Positions 40,523-53,750 are shown, numbered from the stretch's first letter. The stretch is 64,000 nt of DNA from Ptiloglossa arizonensis (GCF_051014685.1 NW_027478420.1:1-64000), one strand, 5' to 3'. Numbers and translations: made by a program. The notes: generated by a model not told the origin, from the sequence alone.

Positions 40523-41029
40523 CACTTCTGCTGCTCCAACCGCTTAACCAGAATGGCCTAGGGAAAGAATACACATACCGTTGTAACCGGACGAGTTTCT
40601 ATTTTCAGACGCAATAGCAATTTGTGGGTTAGGTCAATCCGTTCGCGAGATATGGGAGTTTGAAGCTAAGAAATGGTTGAGAAGACAACAAATTTTTCGT
40701 ACTTCTGCTGCTCCGAACGCTTAACCAGAATAGCCTAGGGAAAAAATACATATACCGTTGTAACCGGAGGAGTTTCTACTTTCAGACGCAGCAGGAATTT
40801 CTGTGTTTGGTCTATCCGTTCGCGAGATATGGGACTTTGAAGCTAAGAAATGGTTTACAAGACAACAAATTTTTTGCACTTCTGCTGCTCCAGTCGCTTA
40901 ACCAGAATGGCCTATGGGAAAAATACACATACCGTTGTAATCGGGCGAGTTTCTACTTTCAGATGCAATACGAATTTTTGGGTTAGGTCAATCCGTTCGC
41001 GACATATGGGAGTTTGAAGCTAAGAAATG

Positions 41030-41990
41030 ATTGAGAAGGCAACAAATTTTTCGCAATTCTGTTGCTCCAGACGCTTAACCAGAATGGCCGAGGGAAAAAA
41101 TACACATACCGTTGTAATCGAGCGAGTTTCTACTTTCAGACGCATCAGGAATTTCTGTGTTTGGTCAATCCGTTCGCGAGATATGGGACTTTGAATCTAA
41201 GAAATGGTTGACAAGACAACTAATTTTTTGCACTTCTGCTGCTCCAACCGCTTAACCAGAATGGCCTATGGAAAAAATATACATACCGTTGTAATCGGGC
41301 GAGTTTCTACTTTCAGATGCAATAGGAATTTTTGGGTTTGGTCAATCCGTTCGCGAGATATGGGAGTTTGAAGCTAAGAAATGGTTGAGAAGACGACAAA
41401 TTTTTCGCACTTCTGCTGCACCAAACGCTTAACCAGAATGGCCTAGGGAAAAAATACACATACCGTTGTAACCGGACGAGTTTCTATTTTCAGACGCAAT
41501 AGCAATTTGTGGGTTAGGTCAATCCGTTCGCGAGATATGGGAGTTTGAAAGTAAGAAATGGTTGAGAAGGTAACAAATTTTTCGCACTTCTGCTGCTCCA
41601 ATCGCTTAACCAGAATGGCCTAGGGAAAAAATACACATACCGTTGTAATCGGGCGAGTTTCTACTTTCAGATGCAATAGGAATTTTTGGGTTAGGTCAAT
41701 CCGTTCGCGAGATATGGGAGTTTGAAGCTAAGAAATGATTGAGGAGGCAACAAATTTTTCGCACTTCTGCTGCTCCAAACGCTTAACCAGAATGGCCTAG
41801 GGGAAAAATACACATACTGATTGAGTCGGGCGAGTTTCTACTTTCAGACGCAGCAGAAATTTTTGGGTTAGGTCAATCTGTTCGCGAGATATGGGAGTTT
41901 GAAGCCAAGAAATGGTTGAGAAGGCAACAAATTTTTCGCACTTCTGCTGCTCCAGTCGCTTACCAGAATGGCCTAGGGGGAAAATACACA
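41030..41990 (+). repeat. Patch matching the 26.5-27.7 kb region
   Basis: The segment follows 26520-27660 at an offset of 14,508 bp (82 monomers minus 6 bp) and then 14,331 bp (81 monomers minus 6 bp). Shared rare variants are TGCTCCAGACGC, GACGCATCAGG, ACAACTAATTTTTTGC (ACTAATT at 26711 and 41219), ATATACATACC, AAGACGACAAAT and TTTGAAAGTAAG. The two offsets differ by exactly one monomer, so one monomer near 27200-27300 is missing here. The minus-strand frame at 41797-41991 belongs to the marker monomer. Confidence 0.8.
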
Positions 41991-42019
41991 TACCGTTGTA
42001 ATCGGGCGAGTTTCTACTT

Positions 42020-44040
42020 TCAGATGCAATAGGAATTTTTGGGTTCGGTCAATCCGTTCGCGAGATATGGGAGTTTGAAGCTAAGAAATAGTTGAGAAGA
42101 TGACTAATTTTTCGCACTTCGGCTGCTCCAAACGCTTAACCAGAATGGCCTAGGGGAAATATACACATACTGATGTAATCGGGCGAGTTTCTACCTTCAG
42201 ATGCAATTGGAATTTTTGGGTTAGGTCAATCCGTTCGCGAGATATGGGTGTTTGAAGCTAAGAAATGGTTTACAAGACAACAAATTTTTTGCACTTCTGC
42301 TGCTCCAGTCGCTTAACCAGAATGGCCTATGGGAAAAATACACATACCTTTGTAATCGGGCGAGTTTCTACTTTCAGATGCAATACGAATTTTTGGGTTA
42401 GGTCAATCCGTTCGCGAGATATGGGAGTTTGAAGCTAAGAAATGGTTGAGAAGGTAACAAATTTTTCGCACTTCTGCTGCTCCAATCGCTTAACCAGAAT
42501 GGCCTAGGGATAAAATACACATACCGTTGTAATCGGGCGAGTTTCTACTTTCAGATGCAATAGGAATTTTTGGGTTAGGTCAATCCGTTCGCCAGATATG
42601 GGAGTTTGAAGCTAAGAAATGGTTGAGAAGACAACAAATTTTTCACACTTCCGCTGCTCCAACCGCTTAACCAGAATGGCCTAGGGAAAAAATACACATA
42701 CCGTTGTAACCGGACGAGTTTCTATTTTCAGACGCAATAGCAATTTGTGGGTTAGGTCAATCCGTTCGCGAGATATGGGAGTTTGAAGCTAAGAAATGGT
42801 TGAGAAGGTAACAAATTTTTCGCACTTCTGCTGCTCCAATCGCTTAACCAGAATGGCCTAGGGAAAAAATACACATACCGTTGTAATCGGGCGAGTTTCT
42901 ACTTTCAGATGCAATAGGAATTTTTGGGTTAGGTCAATCCGTTCGCGAGATATGGGAGTTTGAAGCTAAGAAATGATTGAGAAGGCAACAAATTTTTCGC
43001 ACTTCAGTTGCTCCAAACGCTTAACCGGAATGGCCAAGGGAAAAAATACACATACCGTTGTAATCGAGAGAGTTTCTACTTTCAGACGCAGCAGGAATTT
43101 CTGTGTTTGGTCAATCCGTTCGCGAGATATGGGACTTTGAAACTACGAAATGGTTGACAAGACAACAAATTTTTTACACTTCTGCTGCTCCAGTCGTTTA
43201 ACCAGAATGGCCTATGGGAAAAATACACATACCGTTGTAATCGGGCGAGTTTCTACTTTCAGATGCAATAGGAATTTTTGGGTTAGGTCAATCCGTTCGC
43301 GACATATGGGAGTTTGAATCTAAGAAATGGTTGAGAAGACAACAAATTTTTCGCACTTCTGCTGCTCCAAACGCTTAACCAGAATGGCCTAGGGGAAAAA
43401 TACACATACCGTTGTAATCGGGCGAGTTTCTACCTTCAGGTGCAATAGGAATTTTTGGGTTAGGTCAATCCGTTCGCCAGATATGGGAGTTTGAAGCTAA
43501 GAAATGGTTGAGAAGACAACAAATTTTTCGCACTTCTGCTGCTCCAACCGCTTAACCAGAATGGCCTAGGGAAAGAATACACATACCGTTGTAACCGGAC
43601 GAGTTTCTATTTTCAGACGCAATAGCAATTTGTGGGTTAGGTCAATCCGTTCGCGAGATATGGGAGTTTGAAGCTAAGAAATGGTTGAGAAGACAACAAA
43701 TTTTTCGTACTTCTGCTGCTCCGAACGCTTAACCAGAATAGCCTAGGGAAAAAATACATATACCGTTGTAACCGGAGGAGTTTCTACTTTCAGACGCAGC
43801 AGGAATTTCTGTGTTTGGTCTATCCGTTCGCGAGATATGGGACTTTGAAGCTAAGAAATGGTTTACAAGACAACAAATTTTTTGCACTTCTGCTGCTCCA
43901 GTCGCTTAACCAGAATGGCCTATGGGAAAAATACACATACCGTTGTAATCGGGCGAGTTTCTACTTTCAGATGCAATACGAATTTTTGGGTTAGGTCAAT
44001 CCGTTCGCGACATATGGGAGTTTGAAGCTAAGAAATGGTT
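42020..44040 (+). repeat. Partial third copy of the 17-monomer unit (offset 3,008 bp)
   Basis: This segment matches about 39015-41030 at an offset of 3,008 bp. TTTTTCACAC lies at 39631 and 42639, GGGAAAGAAT at 40561 and 43569, and ATACATATACC with CCGGAGGAG near 40745 and 43754. A private change is TTTGAAACTACG near 43137. The copies are separated by an unrelated-phase insert at 41030-41990 derived from farther left, so this is a third amplification step interrupted by a patch. Confidence 0.83.
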
Positions 44041-46050
44041 GAGAAGACAACAAATTTTTCGCACTTCTGCTGCTCCAAACGCTTAACCAGAATGGCCTAG
44101 GGAAAAAATACACATACCGATGTAATCGGGCGAGTTTCTACTTTCAGACGCAGCAGGAATTTCTGGGTTTGGTCTATCCGTTCGCGAGATATGGGACTTT
44201 GAAGCTGAGAAATAGTTAAGAAGACAACAAATTTTTCGCAATTCTGCTGCTCCAAACGCTTAACCAGAATGGCCTAGGGGAAAAATACACCACTGATTGA
44301 GTCGGGCGAGTTTCTACTCTCAGACGCAGCAGAAATTTTTGGGTTAGGTCAATCTGTTCGCGAGATATGGGAGTTTGAAGCTAAGAAATGGTTGAGAAGA
44401 CAACAAATTTTTCGCACTTCTGCTGCTCCAACCGCTTAACCAGAATAGCCTAGGGAAAAAATACACATACCGTTGTAACCGGACGAGTTTCTATTTTCAG
44501 ACGCAATAGCAATTTGTGGGTTAGGTCAATCCGTTCGCGAGATATGGGAGTTTGAAGCTAAGAAATGGTTGAGAAGACAACAAATTTTTCGTACTTCTGC
44601 TGCTCCGAACGCTTAACCAGAATAGCCTAGGGAAAAAATACACATACCGTTGTAACCGGACGAGTTTCTACTTTCAGACGCAGCAGGAATTTCTGTGTTT
44701 GGTCAATCCGTTCGCGAGATATGGGACTTTGAAGCTAAGAAATGGTTTACAAGACAACAAATTTTTTGCACTTCTGCTGCTCCAGTCGCTTAACCAGAAT
44801 GGCCTATGGGAAAAATACACATACCGTTGTAATCGGGCGAGTTTCTACTTACAGATGCAATACGAATTTTTGGGTTAGGTCAATCCGTTCGCGACATATG
44901 GGAGTTTGAAGCTAAGAAATGGTTGAGAAGACAACAAATTTTTCGCACTTCTGCTGCTCCAAACGCTTAACCAGAATGGCCTAGGGAAAAAATACACATA
45001 CCGTTGTAATCGGGCGAGTTTCTACTTTCAGATGCAATAGGAATTTTAGGGTTAGGTCAGTCTGTTCGCGAGATATGGGAGTTTGAAGCTAAGTAATGGT
45101 TGGAAAGACATCAAATTTTTCGCAATTCTGCTGCTCCAAACGCTTAACCAGAATGGCCTAGGGGAAACATACACATACCGTTGTATTCGGGCGAGATTCT
45201 ACCTTCAGATGCAATAGGAATTTTTGGGTTAGGTCAATCCGTTGGCCAGATATGGGAGTTTGAAGCTAAGAAATGGTTGAGAAGACAACAAATTTTTCGC
45301 AATTCTGCTGCTCCAACCGCTTAACCAGAATAGCCTAGGGAAAAAATACACATACCGTTGTAACCGGAAGAGTTTCTATTTTCAGACGCAATAGCAATTT
45401 GTGGGTTAGGTTAATCCGTTCGCGAGATATGGGAGTTTGAAGCTAAGAAATGGTTGAGAAGACAACAAATTTTTCGTACTTCTGCTGCTCCGAACGCTTA
45501 ACCAGAATAGCCTAGGGAAAAAATACACACACCGTTGTAACCGGACGAGTTTCTACTTTCAGACGCAATATGAATTTTTGGGTTAGGTCAATCCGTTCGC
45601 GAGATACGGGAGTTTGAAGCTAAGAAATGGTTGAGAACGTAACAAATTTTTCGCAGTTCTGCTGCTCCAATCGCTTAACCAGAATGGCCTAGGGAAAAAA
45701 TACACATACCGTTGTAATCGGGCGAGTTTCTACTTTCAGATGCAAAAGAATTTTTGGGTTAGGTCAATCCGTTCGCGAGATATAGGAGTTTGAAGCTAAG
45801 AAATGATTGAGAAGGCAACAAATTTTTCGCACTTCTGTTGCTCCAAACGCTTAACCAGATTGGCCTAGGGAAAAAATACACATACCGTTGTAATCGAGCG
45901 AGTTTCTACTTTCAGACGCAGCAGGAATTTCTGTGTTTGGTCAATCCGTTCGCGAGATATGGGACTTTGAATCTAAGAAATGGTTGACAAGACAACTAAT
46001 TTTTTGCACTTCTGCTGCTCCAGTGGCTTAACCAGAATGGCCTAGGGGGG
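43090..46050 (+). repeat. 25-monomer duplicated block (4,423 bp), copy 1
   Basis: This block recurs at 47513-50480 at an offset of 4,422-4,423 bp, 25 monomers minus 2-3 bp. Shared rare variants include CCGTTGGCCAG (45241 and 49664), CCGGAAGAGTTTCTATT near 45363 and 49786, ACACACCG near 45528 and 49950, GCAAAAGAATTT near 45742 and 50165, and CCTAGGGGGG (46041 and 50464). About 44080-44380 is an exception: two monomers here are of the marker-pair type, whereas the other copy has different types at the same place without a change of length. Confidence 0.84.
45595..45611 (+). other. Exact CENP-B-box-like 17-mer (4 of 9)
   Basis: This exact match is in a CAATATGAA monomer within copy 1 of the 4,423-bp duplication. 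The preceding monomer segment has the ACACACCG variant. Confidence 0.55.
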
Positions 46051-47512
46051 AAATAAACATACCGTTGTAATCGGGCGAGTTTCTACTTTCAGATGCAATA
46101 GGAATTTTTGGGTTTGGTCAATCCGTTCGCGAGATATGGGAGTTTGAAGCTAAGAAATGGTTGAGAAGACGACAAATTTTTCGCACTTCTGCTGCACCAA
46201 ACGCTTAACCAGAATGGCCTGGGGAGAAAATACGCATACCGTTGTAATCGGGCGAGTTTCTACGTTCAGACACTGCAGGAATTTTTGGGTTAGGTCAATC
46301 TGTTCGCGAGATATGGGAGTTTGAAGCTAAGAAATGGTTGAGAAGGCAACAAATTTTTCGCACTTCTGTTGCTCCAAACGCTTAACCAGAATGGCCTAGG
46401 GAGAAAATACACATACCGTTGTAATCGAGCGAGTTTCTACTTTCAGACGCAGCAGGAATTTTTGCGTTAGGTCAATCTGTTCGCGAGATATGGGAGTTTG
46501 AAGCCAAGAAATGGTTGAGAAGGCAACAAATTTTTCGCACTTCTGCTGCTCCAAACGCTTAACCAGAATGGCCTAGGAAAAAATACACATACCGCTGTAA
46601 CCGGACGAGTTTCTACTTTCAGACGCAATACGAATTTTCGGGTTTGGTCAATCTGTTCGCGAGATATGGGAGTTTGAAGCTAAGAAATGATTGAGAAGGC
46701 AACCAATTTTTCGCACTTCTGTTGCTCCAAACGCTTAACCAGTATGGCCTAGGGAAAAAATACCCATAACCTTGTAATCGAGCAAGTTTCTACTTTCAGA
46801 CGCAGCAGGAATTTCTGGGATTGGTCAATCCGTTCCCGAGATATGGGACTTTGATGCTAAGAAATGGTTGAAAAGACAACAAATTTTTCGCAATTCTGCT
46901 GCTCCAGTCGCTTAACCAGATTGGCCTAGGGAAAAAATACACATACCGTTGTAATCGGGCGAGTTTCTACTTTCAGACGCAGCAGGAATTTTTGGGTTTT
47001 GTCAATCCGTTCGCGAGACATGGGAGTTTGAAGTTAAGAAATGGTTGAGAAGACAACAAATTTTTCGCAATTCTGCTGCTCCAACCGCTTAACCAGAATG
47101 CCCTAGGGGAAAAATACACATACCGTTTGAGTCTGGCGAGTTTCTACTTTCAGACGCAGCAGGAATTTTTGGGTTAGGTCAATCTGTTCGCGAGATATGG
47201 GAGTTTGAAGCCAAGAAATGGTTGAGAAGGCAACAAATTTCTCGCACTTCCGCTGCTCCAAACTCTTAACCAGAATGGCCTAGGGAAAAAATACACATAC
47301 CGTTGTAACCGGACGAGTTTCTACTTTCAGACGCAATAGGAATTTTTTGGTTAGGTCAATCCGGTTGCGAGATATGGGAGTTTGAAGCTAAGAAATGGTT
47401 GAGAAGGCAACAAATTTTTCGCAATTCTGCTGCTCCAAACGCTTAACCAGAATGGCCTAGGGAAAAACTACACATACCGTTGTAATTGGGCGAGTTTCTA
47501 CATTCAGACGCA

Positions 47513-50480
47513 GCAGGAATTTCTGTGTTTGGTCAATCCGTTCGCGAGATATGGGACTTTGAAGCTACGAAATGGTTGACAAGACAACAAATTTTTTACA
47601 CTTCTGCTGCTCCAGTCGTTTAACCAGAATGGCCTATGGGAAAAATACACATACCGTTGTAATCGGGCGAGTTTCTACTTTCAGATGCAATAGGAATTTT
47701 TGGGTTAGGTCAATCCGTTCGCGACATATGGGAGTTTGAATCTAAGAAATGGTTGAGAAGACAACAAATTTTTCGCACTTCTGCTGCTCCAAACGCTTAA
47801 CCAGAATGGCCTAGGGGAAAATTACACATACCGTTGTAATCGGGCGAGTTTCTACCTTCAGATGCAATAGGAATTTTTGGGTTAGGTCAATCCGTTCGCC
47901 AGATATGGGAGTTTGAAGCTAAGAAATGGTTGAGAAGACAACAAATTTTTCGCACTTCTGCTGCTCCAACCGCTTAACCAGAATGGCCTAGGGAAAAAAT
48001 ACACATACCGTTGTAACCGGACGAGTTTCTATTTTCAGACGCAATAGCAATTTGTGGGTTAGGTCAATCCGTTCGCGAGATATGGGAGTTTGAAGCTAAG
48101 AAATGGTTGAGAAGACAACAAATTTTTCGTACTTCTGCTGCTCCGAACGCTTAACCAGAATAGCCTAGGGAAAAAATACATATACCGTTGTAACCGGAGG
48201 AGTTTCTACTTTCAGACGCAGCAGGAATTTCTGTGTTTGGTCTATCCGTTCGCGAGATATGGGACTTTGAAGCTAAGAAATGGTTTACAAGACAACAAAT
48301 TTTTTGCACTTCTGCTGCTCCAGTCGCTTAACCAGAATGGCCTATGGGAAAAATACACATACCGTTGTAATCGGGCGAGTTTCTACTTTCAGATGCAATA
48401 CGAATTTTTGGGTTAGGTCAATCCGTTCGAGACATATGGGAGTTTGAAGCTAAGAAATGGTTGAGAAGACAACAAATTTTTCGCACTTCTGCTGCTCCAA
48501 ACGCTTAACCAGAATGGCCTAGGGAAAAAATACACATACCGTTGTAATCGGGCGAGTTTCAACTTTCAGATGCAATAGGAATTTTAGGGTTAGGTCAGTC
48601 TGTTCGCGAGATATGGGAGTTTGAAGCTAAGAAATGGTTGGAAAGACATCAAATTTTTCGCAATTCTGCTGCTCCAAACGCTTAACCAGAATGGCCTAGG
48701 GGAAACATACACATACCGTTGTATTCGGGCGAGTTTCTACCTTCAGATGCAATAGGAATTTTTGGGTTAGGTCAATCCGTTCGCCAGATATGGGAGTTTG
48801 AAGCTAAGAAATGGTTGAGAAGACAACAAATTTTTCGCACTTCTGCAGCTCCAACCGCTTAACCAGAATAGCCTAGGGAAAAAATACACATACCGTTGTA
48901 ACCGGACGAGTTTCTATTTTCAGACGCAATAGCAATTTGTGGGTTAGGTCAATCCGTTCGCGAGATATGGGAGTTTGAAGCTAAGAAATGGTTGAGAAGA
49001 CAACAAATTTTTCGTACTTCTGCTGCTCCGAACGCTTAACCAGAATAGCCTAGGGAAAAAATACACATACCGTTGTAACCGGACGAGTTTCTACTTTCAG
49101 ACGCAGCAGGAATTTCTGTGTTTGGTCAATCCGTTCGCGAGATATGGGACTTTGAAGCTAAGAAATGGTTTACAAGACAACAAATTTTTTGCACTTCTGC
49201 TGCTCCAGTCGCTTAACCAGAATGGCCTATGGGAAAAATACACATACCGTTGTAATCGGGCGAGTTTCTACTTTCAGATGCAATACGAATTTTTGGGTTA
49301 GGTCAGTCCGTTCGCGACATATGGGAGTTTGAAGCTAAGAAATGGTTGAGAAGACAACAAATTTTTCGCACTTCTGCTGCTCCAAACGCTTAACCAGAAT
49401 GGCCTAGGGAAAAAATACACATACCGTTGTAATCGGGCGAGTTTCTACTTTCAGATGCAATAGGAATTTTAGGGTTAGGTCAGTCTGTTCGCGAGATATG
49501 GGAGTTTGAAGCTAAGAAATGGTTGGAAAGACATCAAATTTTTCGCAATTCTGCTGCTCCAAACGCTTAACCAGAATGGCCTAGGGGAAACATACACATA
49601 CCGTTGTATTCGGGCGAGATTCTACCTTCAGATGCAATAGGAATTTTTGGGTTAGGTCAATCCGTTGGCCAGATATGGGAGTTTGAAGCTAAGAAATGGT
49701 TGAGAAGACAACAAATTTTTCGCAATTCTGCTGCTCCAACCGCTTAACCAGAATAGCCTAGGGAAAAAATACACATACCGTTGTAACCGGAAGAGTTTCT
49801 ATTTTCAGACGCAATAGCAATTTGTGGGTTAGGTTAATCCGTTCGCGAGATATGGGAGTTTGAAGCTAAGAAATGGTTGAGAAGACAACAAATTTTTCGT
49901 ACTTCTGCTGCTCCGAACTCTTAACCAGAATAGCCTAGGGAAAAAATACACACACCGTTGTAACCGGACGAGTTTCTACTTTCAGACGCAATATGAATTT
50001 TTGGGTTAGGTCAATCCGTTCGCGAGATACGGGAGTTTGAAGCTAAGAAATGGTTGAGAACGTAACAAATTTTTCGCAGTTCTGCTGCTCCAATCGCCTA
50101 ACCAGAATGGCCTAGGGAAAAAATACACATACCGTTGTAATCGGGCGAGTTTCTACTTTCAGATGCAAAAGAATTTTTGGGTTAGGTCAATCCGTTCGCG
50201 AGATATAGGAGTTTGAAGCTAAGAAATGATTGAGAAGGCAACAAATTTTTCGCACTTCTGTTGCTCCAAACGCTTAACCAGAATGGCCTAGGGAAAAAAT
50301 ACACATACCGTTGTAATCGAGCGAGTTTCTACTTTCAGACGCAGCAGGAATTTCTGTGTTTGGTCAATCCGTTCGCGAGATATGGGACATTGAATCTAAG
50401 AAATGGTTGACAAGACAACTAATTTTTTGCACTTCTGCTGCTCCAGTGGCTTAACCAGAATGGCCTAGGGGGGAAATAAA
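47513..50480 (+). repeat. 25-monomer duplicated block, copy 2
   Basis: This is the partner of 43090-46050. It shares the CCGTTGGCCAG, ACACACCG and CCTAGGGGGG variants and the exact CENP-B-box-like 17-mer (45595 and 50018). Private changes include CTTCTGCAGCTCC near 48841 and CGAACTCTTAACC near 49914. To the right, 50490-51230 matches 46440-47510 only after the offset falls to about 3,716 bp, a net loss of four monomers. Confidence 0.84.
50018..50034 (+). other. Exact CENP-B-box-like 17-mer (5 of 9)
   Basis: This is the partner of the 45595 site in copy 2 of the 4,423-bp duplication, exactly 4,423 bp downstream. Confidence 0.55.
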
Positions 50481-50489
50481 CATACCGTT

Positions 50490-53200
50490 GTAATCGGACG
50501 AGTTTCTACTTTCAGACGCAGCAGGAATTTTTGCGTTAGGTCAATCTGTTCGCGAGATATGGGAGTTTGAAGCCAAGAAATGGTTGACAAGACAACAAAT
50601 TTTTCGCAATTCTGCTGCTCCAGTCGCTTAACCAGATTGGCCTAGGGAAAAAATACACATACCGTTGTAATCGGGCGAGTTTCTACTTTCAGACGCAGCA
50701 GGAATTTTTGGGTTTTGTCAATCCGTTCGCGAGACATGGGAGTTTGAAGCTAAGAAATGGTTGAGAAGACAACAAATTTTTCGCAATTCTGCTGCTCCAA
50801 CCGCTTAACCAGAATGCCCTAGGGGAAAAATACACATACCGTTTGAGTCTGGCGAGTTTCTACTTTCAGACGCAGCAGGAATTTTTGGGTTAGGTCAATC
50901 TGTTCGCGAGATATGGGAGTTTGAAGCCAAGAAATGGTTGAGAAGGCAACAAATTTCTCGCACTTCCGCTGCTCCAAACTCTTAACCAGAATGGCCTAGG
51001 GAAAAAATACACATACCGTTGTAGCCGGACGAGTTTCTACTTTCAGACGCAATAGGAATTTTTTGGTTAGGTCAATCCGGTTGCGAGATATGGGAGTTTG
51101 AAGCTAAGAAATGGTTGAGAAGACAACAAATTTTTCGCAATTCTGCTGCTCCAAACGCTTAACCAGAATGGCCTAGGGAAAAACTACACATACCGTTGTA
51201 ATCGGGCGAGTTTCTACATTCAGACGCAGTAGGAATTTTTGGGTTAGGTCAATCTGTTCGCGAGATATGGGAGTTTGAAGCCAAGAAATGGTTGAGAAGG
51301 CAACAAATTTTTCGCACTTCTGCTGCTCCAAACGTTTAACCAGAATGGCCTAGGGAAAAAATACACATACCGCTGTAACCGGACGAGTTTCTACTTTCAG
51401 ACGCAATACGAATTTTCGGGTTTGGTCAATCTGTTCGCGAGATATGGGAGTTTGAAGCTAAGAAATGATTGAGAAGGCAACCAATTTTTCGCACTTCTGT
51501 TGCTCCAAACGCTTAACCAGTATGGCCTAGGGAAAAAATACCCATACCCTTGTAATCGAGCAAGTTTCTACTTGAAGACGCAGCCGGAATTTCTGGGATT
51601 GGTCAATCCGTTCCCGAGATATGGGACTTTGATGCTAAGAAATGGTTGTCAAGACAACAAATTTTTCGCAATTCTGCTGCTCCAGTCGCTTAACCAGATT
51701 GGCCTAGGGAAAAAATACACATACCGTTGTAATCGGGCGAGTTTCTACTTTCAGACGCAGCAGGAATTTTTGGGTTTTGTCAATCCGTTCGCGAGATATG
51801 GGAGTTTGAAGCTAAGAAATGGTTGAGAAGACAACAAGTTGTTCGCAATTCTGCTGCTCCAACCGCTTAACCAGAATGCCCTAGGGGAAAAATACACATA
51901 CCGTTTGAGTCTGGCGAGTTTCTACTTTCAGACGCAGCAGGAATTTTTGGGTTAGGTCAATCTGTTCGCGACATATGGGTGTTTGAAGCTACGAAATGGT
52001 TGACAAGACAATAAATTTTTTACACTTCTGCTGCTCCAGTCGTTTAACCAGAATGGCCTATGGGAAAAATACACATACCGTTGTAATCGGGCTAGTTTCT
52101 AATTTCAGGCGCAGCAGGAATTTCTGGGTTTGGTCTATCCGTTCGCGAGATATGGGACTTTGAAGCTGAGAAATAGTTAAGAAGACAACAAATTTTTCGC
52201 AATTCTGCTGCTCCAAACGCTTAACCAGAATGGCCTAGGGGAAAAATACATATACTGATTGAGTCGGGCGAGTTTCTACTTTCAGACGCAGCAGAAATTT
52301 TTGGGTTAGGTCAATCTGTTCGAGAGATATGGGAGTTTGAAGCCAAGAAATGGTTGAGAAGGCAACAAATTTTTCGCACTTCTGCTGCTCCAAACGCTTA
52401 ACCAGAATGGCCTGGGGAAAAAATACACATACTGTTGTAATCGGGCGAGTTTCTACTTTCAGATGCAATAGGAATTTTAGGGTTAGGTCAGTCTGTTCGC
52501 GAGATATGGGAGTTTGAAGCTAAGAAATGGTTGACAAGACAGCAAATTCTTTGCACTTCTGCTGCTCCAGTCGCTTACCAGAATGGCCTAGGGGGAAAAT
52601 ACACATACCGTTGTAACCGGACGAGTTTCTACTTTCAGACGCAGCAGGAATTTCTGTGTTTGGTCAATCCGTTCGCGAGATATGGGACTTTGAAGCTAAG
52701 AAATGGTTTACAAGACAACAAATTTTTTGCACTTCTGCTTCTCCAGTCGCTTAACCAGAATGGCCTATGGGAAAAATACACATACCGTTGTAATCGGGCG
52801 AGTTTCAACTTTCAGATGCAATACGAATTTTTGGGTTAGGTCAATCCGTTCGCGACATATGGGAGTTTGAAGCTAAGAAATGGTTGAGAAGACAACAAAT
52901 TTTTCGCACTTCTGCTGCTCCAAACGCTTAACCAGAATGGCCTAGGGAAAAAATACACATACCGTTGTAATCGGGCGAGTTTCTACTTTCAGATGCAATA
53001 GGAATTTTAGGGTTAGGTCAGTCTGTTCGCGAGATATGGGAGTTTGAAGCTAAGAAATGGTTGGAAAGACATCAAATTTTTCGCAATTCTGCTGCTCCAA
53101 ACGCTTAACCAGAGTGGCCTAGGGGAAAAATACACATACCGTTGTAACCGGACGAGTTTCTATTTTCTGACGCAATAGCAATTTTTGGGTTAGGTCAATC
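50490..53200 (+). repeat. Rearranged satellite stretch, mosaic of nearby monomer types
   Basis: The monomers here are mixed from several neighbours. About 50490-51230 follows 46440-47510 with whole-monomer losses. About 51240-51780 follows 46490-46990 at an offset of 4,778 bp (27 monomers minus 1 bp; AGTATGGCCT at 46741 and 51519). A marker pair then appears at about 52107-52340 (CTGATTGAG at 52255). Some changes are private, such as ACTTGAAGACGCAGCC near 51571 and AACAAGTTGTTCGC near 51834. The frames at 51500-51826, 52235-52468 and 52531-52839 are repeat by-products. Confidence 0.75.
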
Positions 53201-53201
53201 C

Positions 53202-53218
53202 GTTCGCGAGATACGGGA
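53202..53218 (+). other. Exact CENP-B-box-like 17-mer in a different monomer background (6 of 9)
   Basis: The exact match here sits in a monomer of another type: CAATAGCAATTTTT upstream, with the rare TTTTCTGACG, and GAGAAGGCATC downstream. It therefore arose by an independent T-to-C change or by local exchange with the CAATATGAA type. Confidence 0.55.
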
Positions 53219-53733
53219 GTTTGAAGCTAAGAAATGGTTGAGAAGGCATCAAATTTTTCGCACTTCTGCTGCTCCAATCGCTTAACCAGATTGGCCTAGG
53301 GAAAAAATACACATACCGTTGTAATCGGGCGAGTTTCTACTTTCAGACGCAGTAGGAATTTCTGGGTTTGGTCTATCCGTTCGCCAGATATGGGACTTTG
53401 AAGCTAAGAAATAGTTGAAAAGACAACAAATTTTTCGCATTTCTGCTGCTCCAAACGCTTAACCAGAATGGCCTGTGGGAAAAATACACATACCGCTGTA
53501 ATCGGGCGAGTTTCTACTTTCAGACGGAGTATGAATTTTTGGGTTAGGTCAATCTATTCGCGAGATATGGGAGTTTGAAGCCAAGAAATGGTTGAGAAGG
53601 CAACAAATATTTCGCACTTCTGCTGCTCCAAACGCTTAACCAGAGTGGCCTAGAAAAAAAAATACACATACCGTTGTAACCGGACGAGTTTCTACTTTCA
53701 GACGCAATATGAATTTTTGGGTTAGGTCAATCC

Positions 53734-53750
53734 GTTCGCGAGATACGGGA
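53734..53750 (+). other. Exact CENP-B-box-like 17-mer (7 of 9)
   Basis: This exact match is in the CAATATGAA and GAGAACGTAAC monomer type, 532 bp (three monomers plus 1 bp) from the preceding site. The extra base falls in the lengthened A-tract near 53655. Confidence 0.55.

Noticed and set aside
51500..51826. Plus-strand 108-codon frames here and at 61942-62268, and a 102-codon frame at 52531-52839
   Set aside because: These are tandem monomers lacking the CAATAGG and GGTTAGG stops. The peptide repeats with a 59-residue period and has no recognisable domain.
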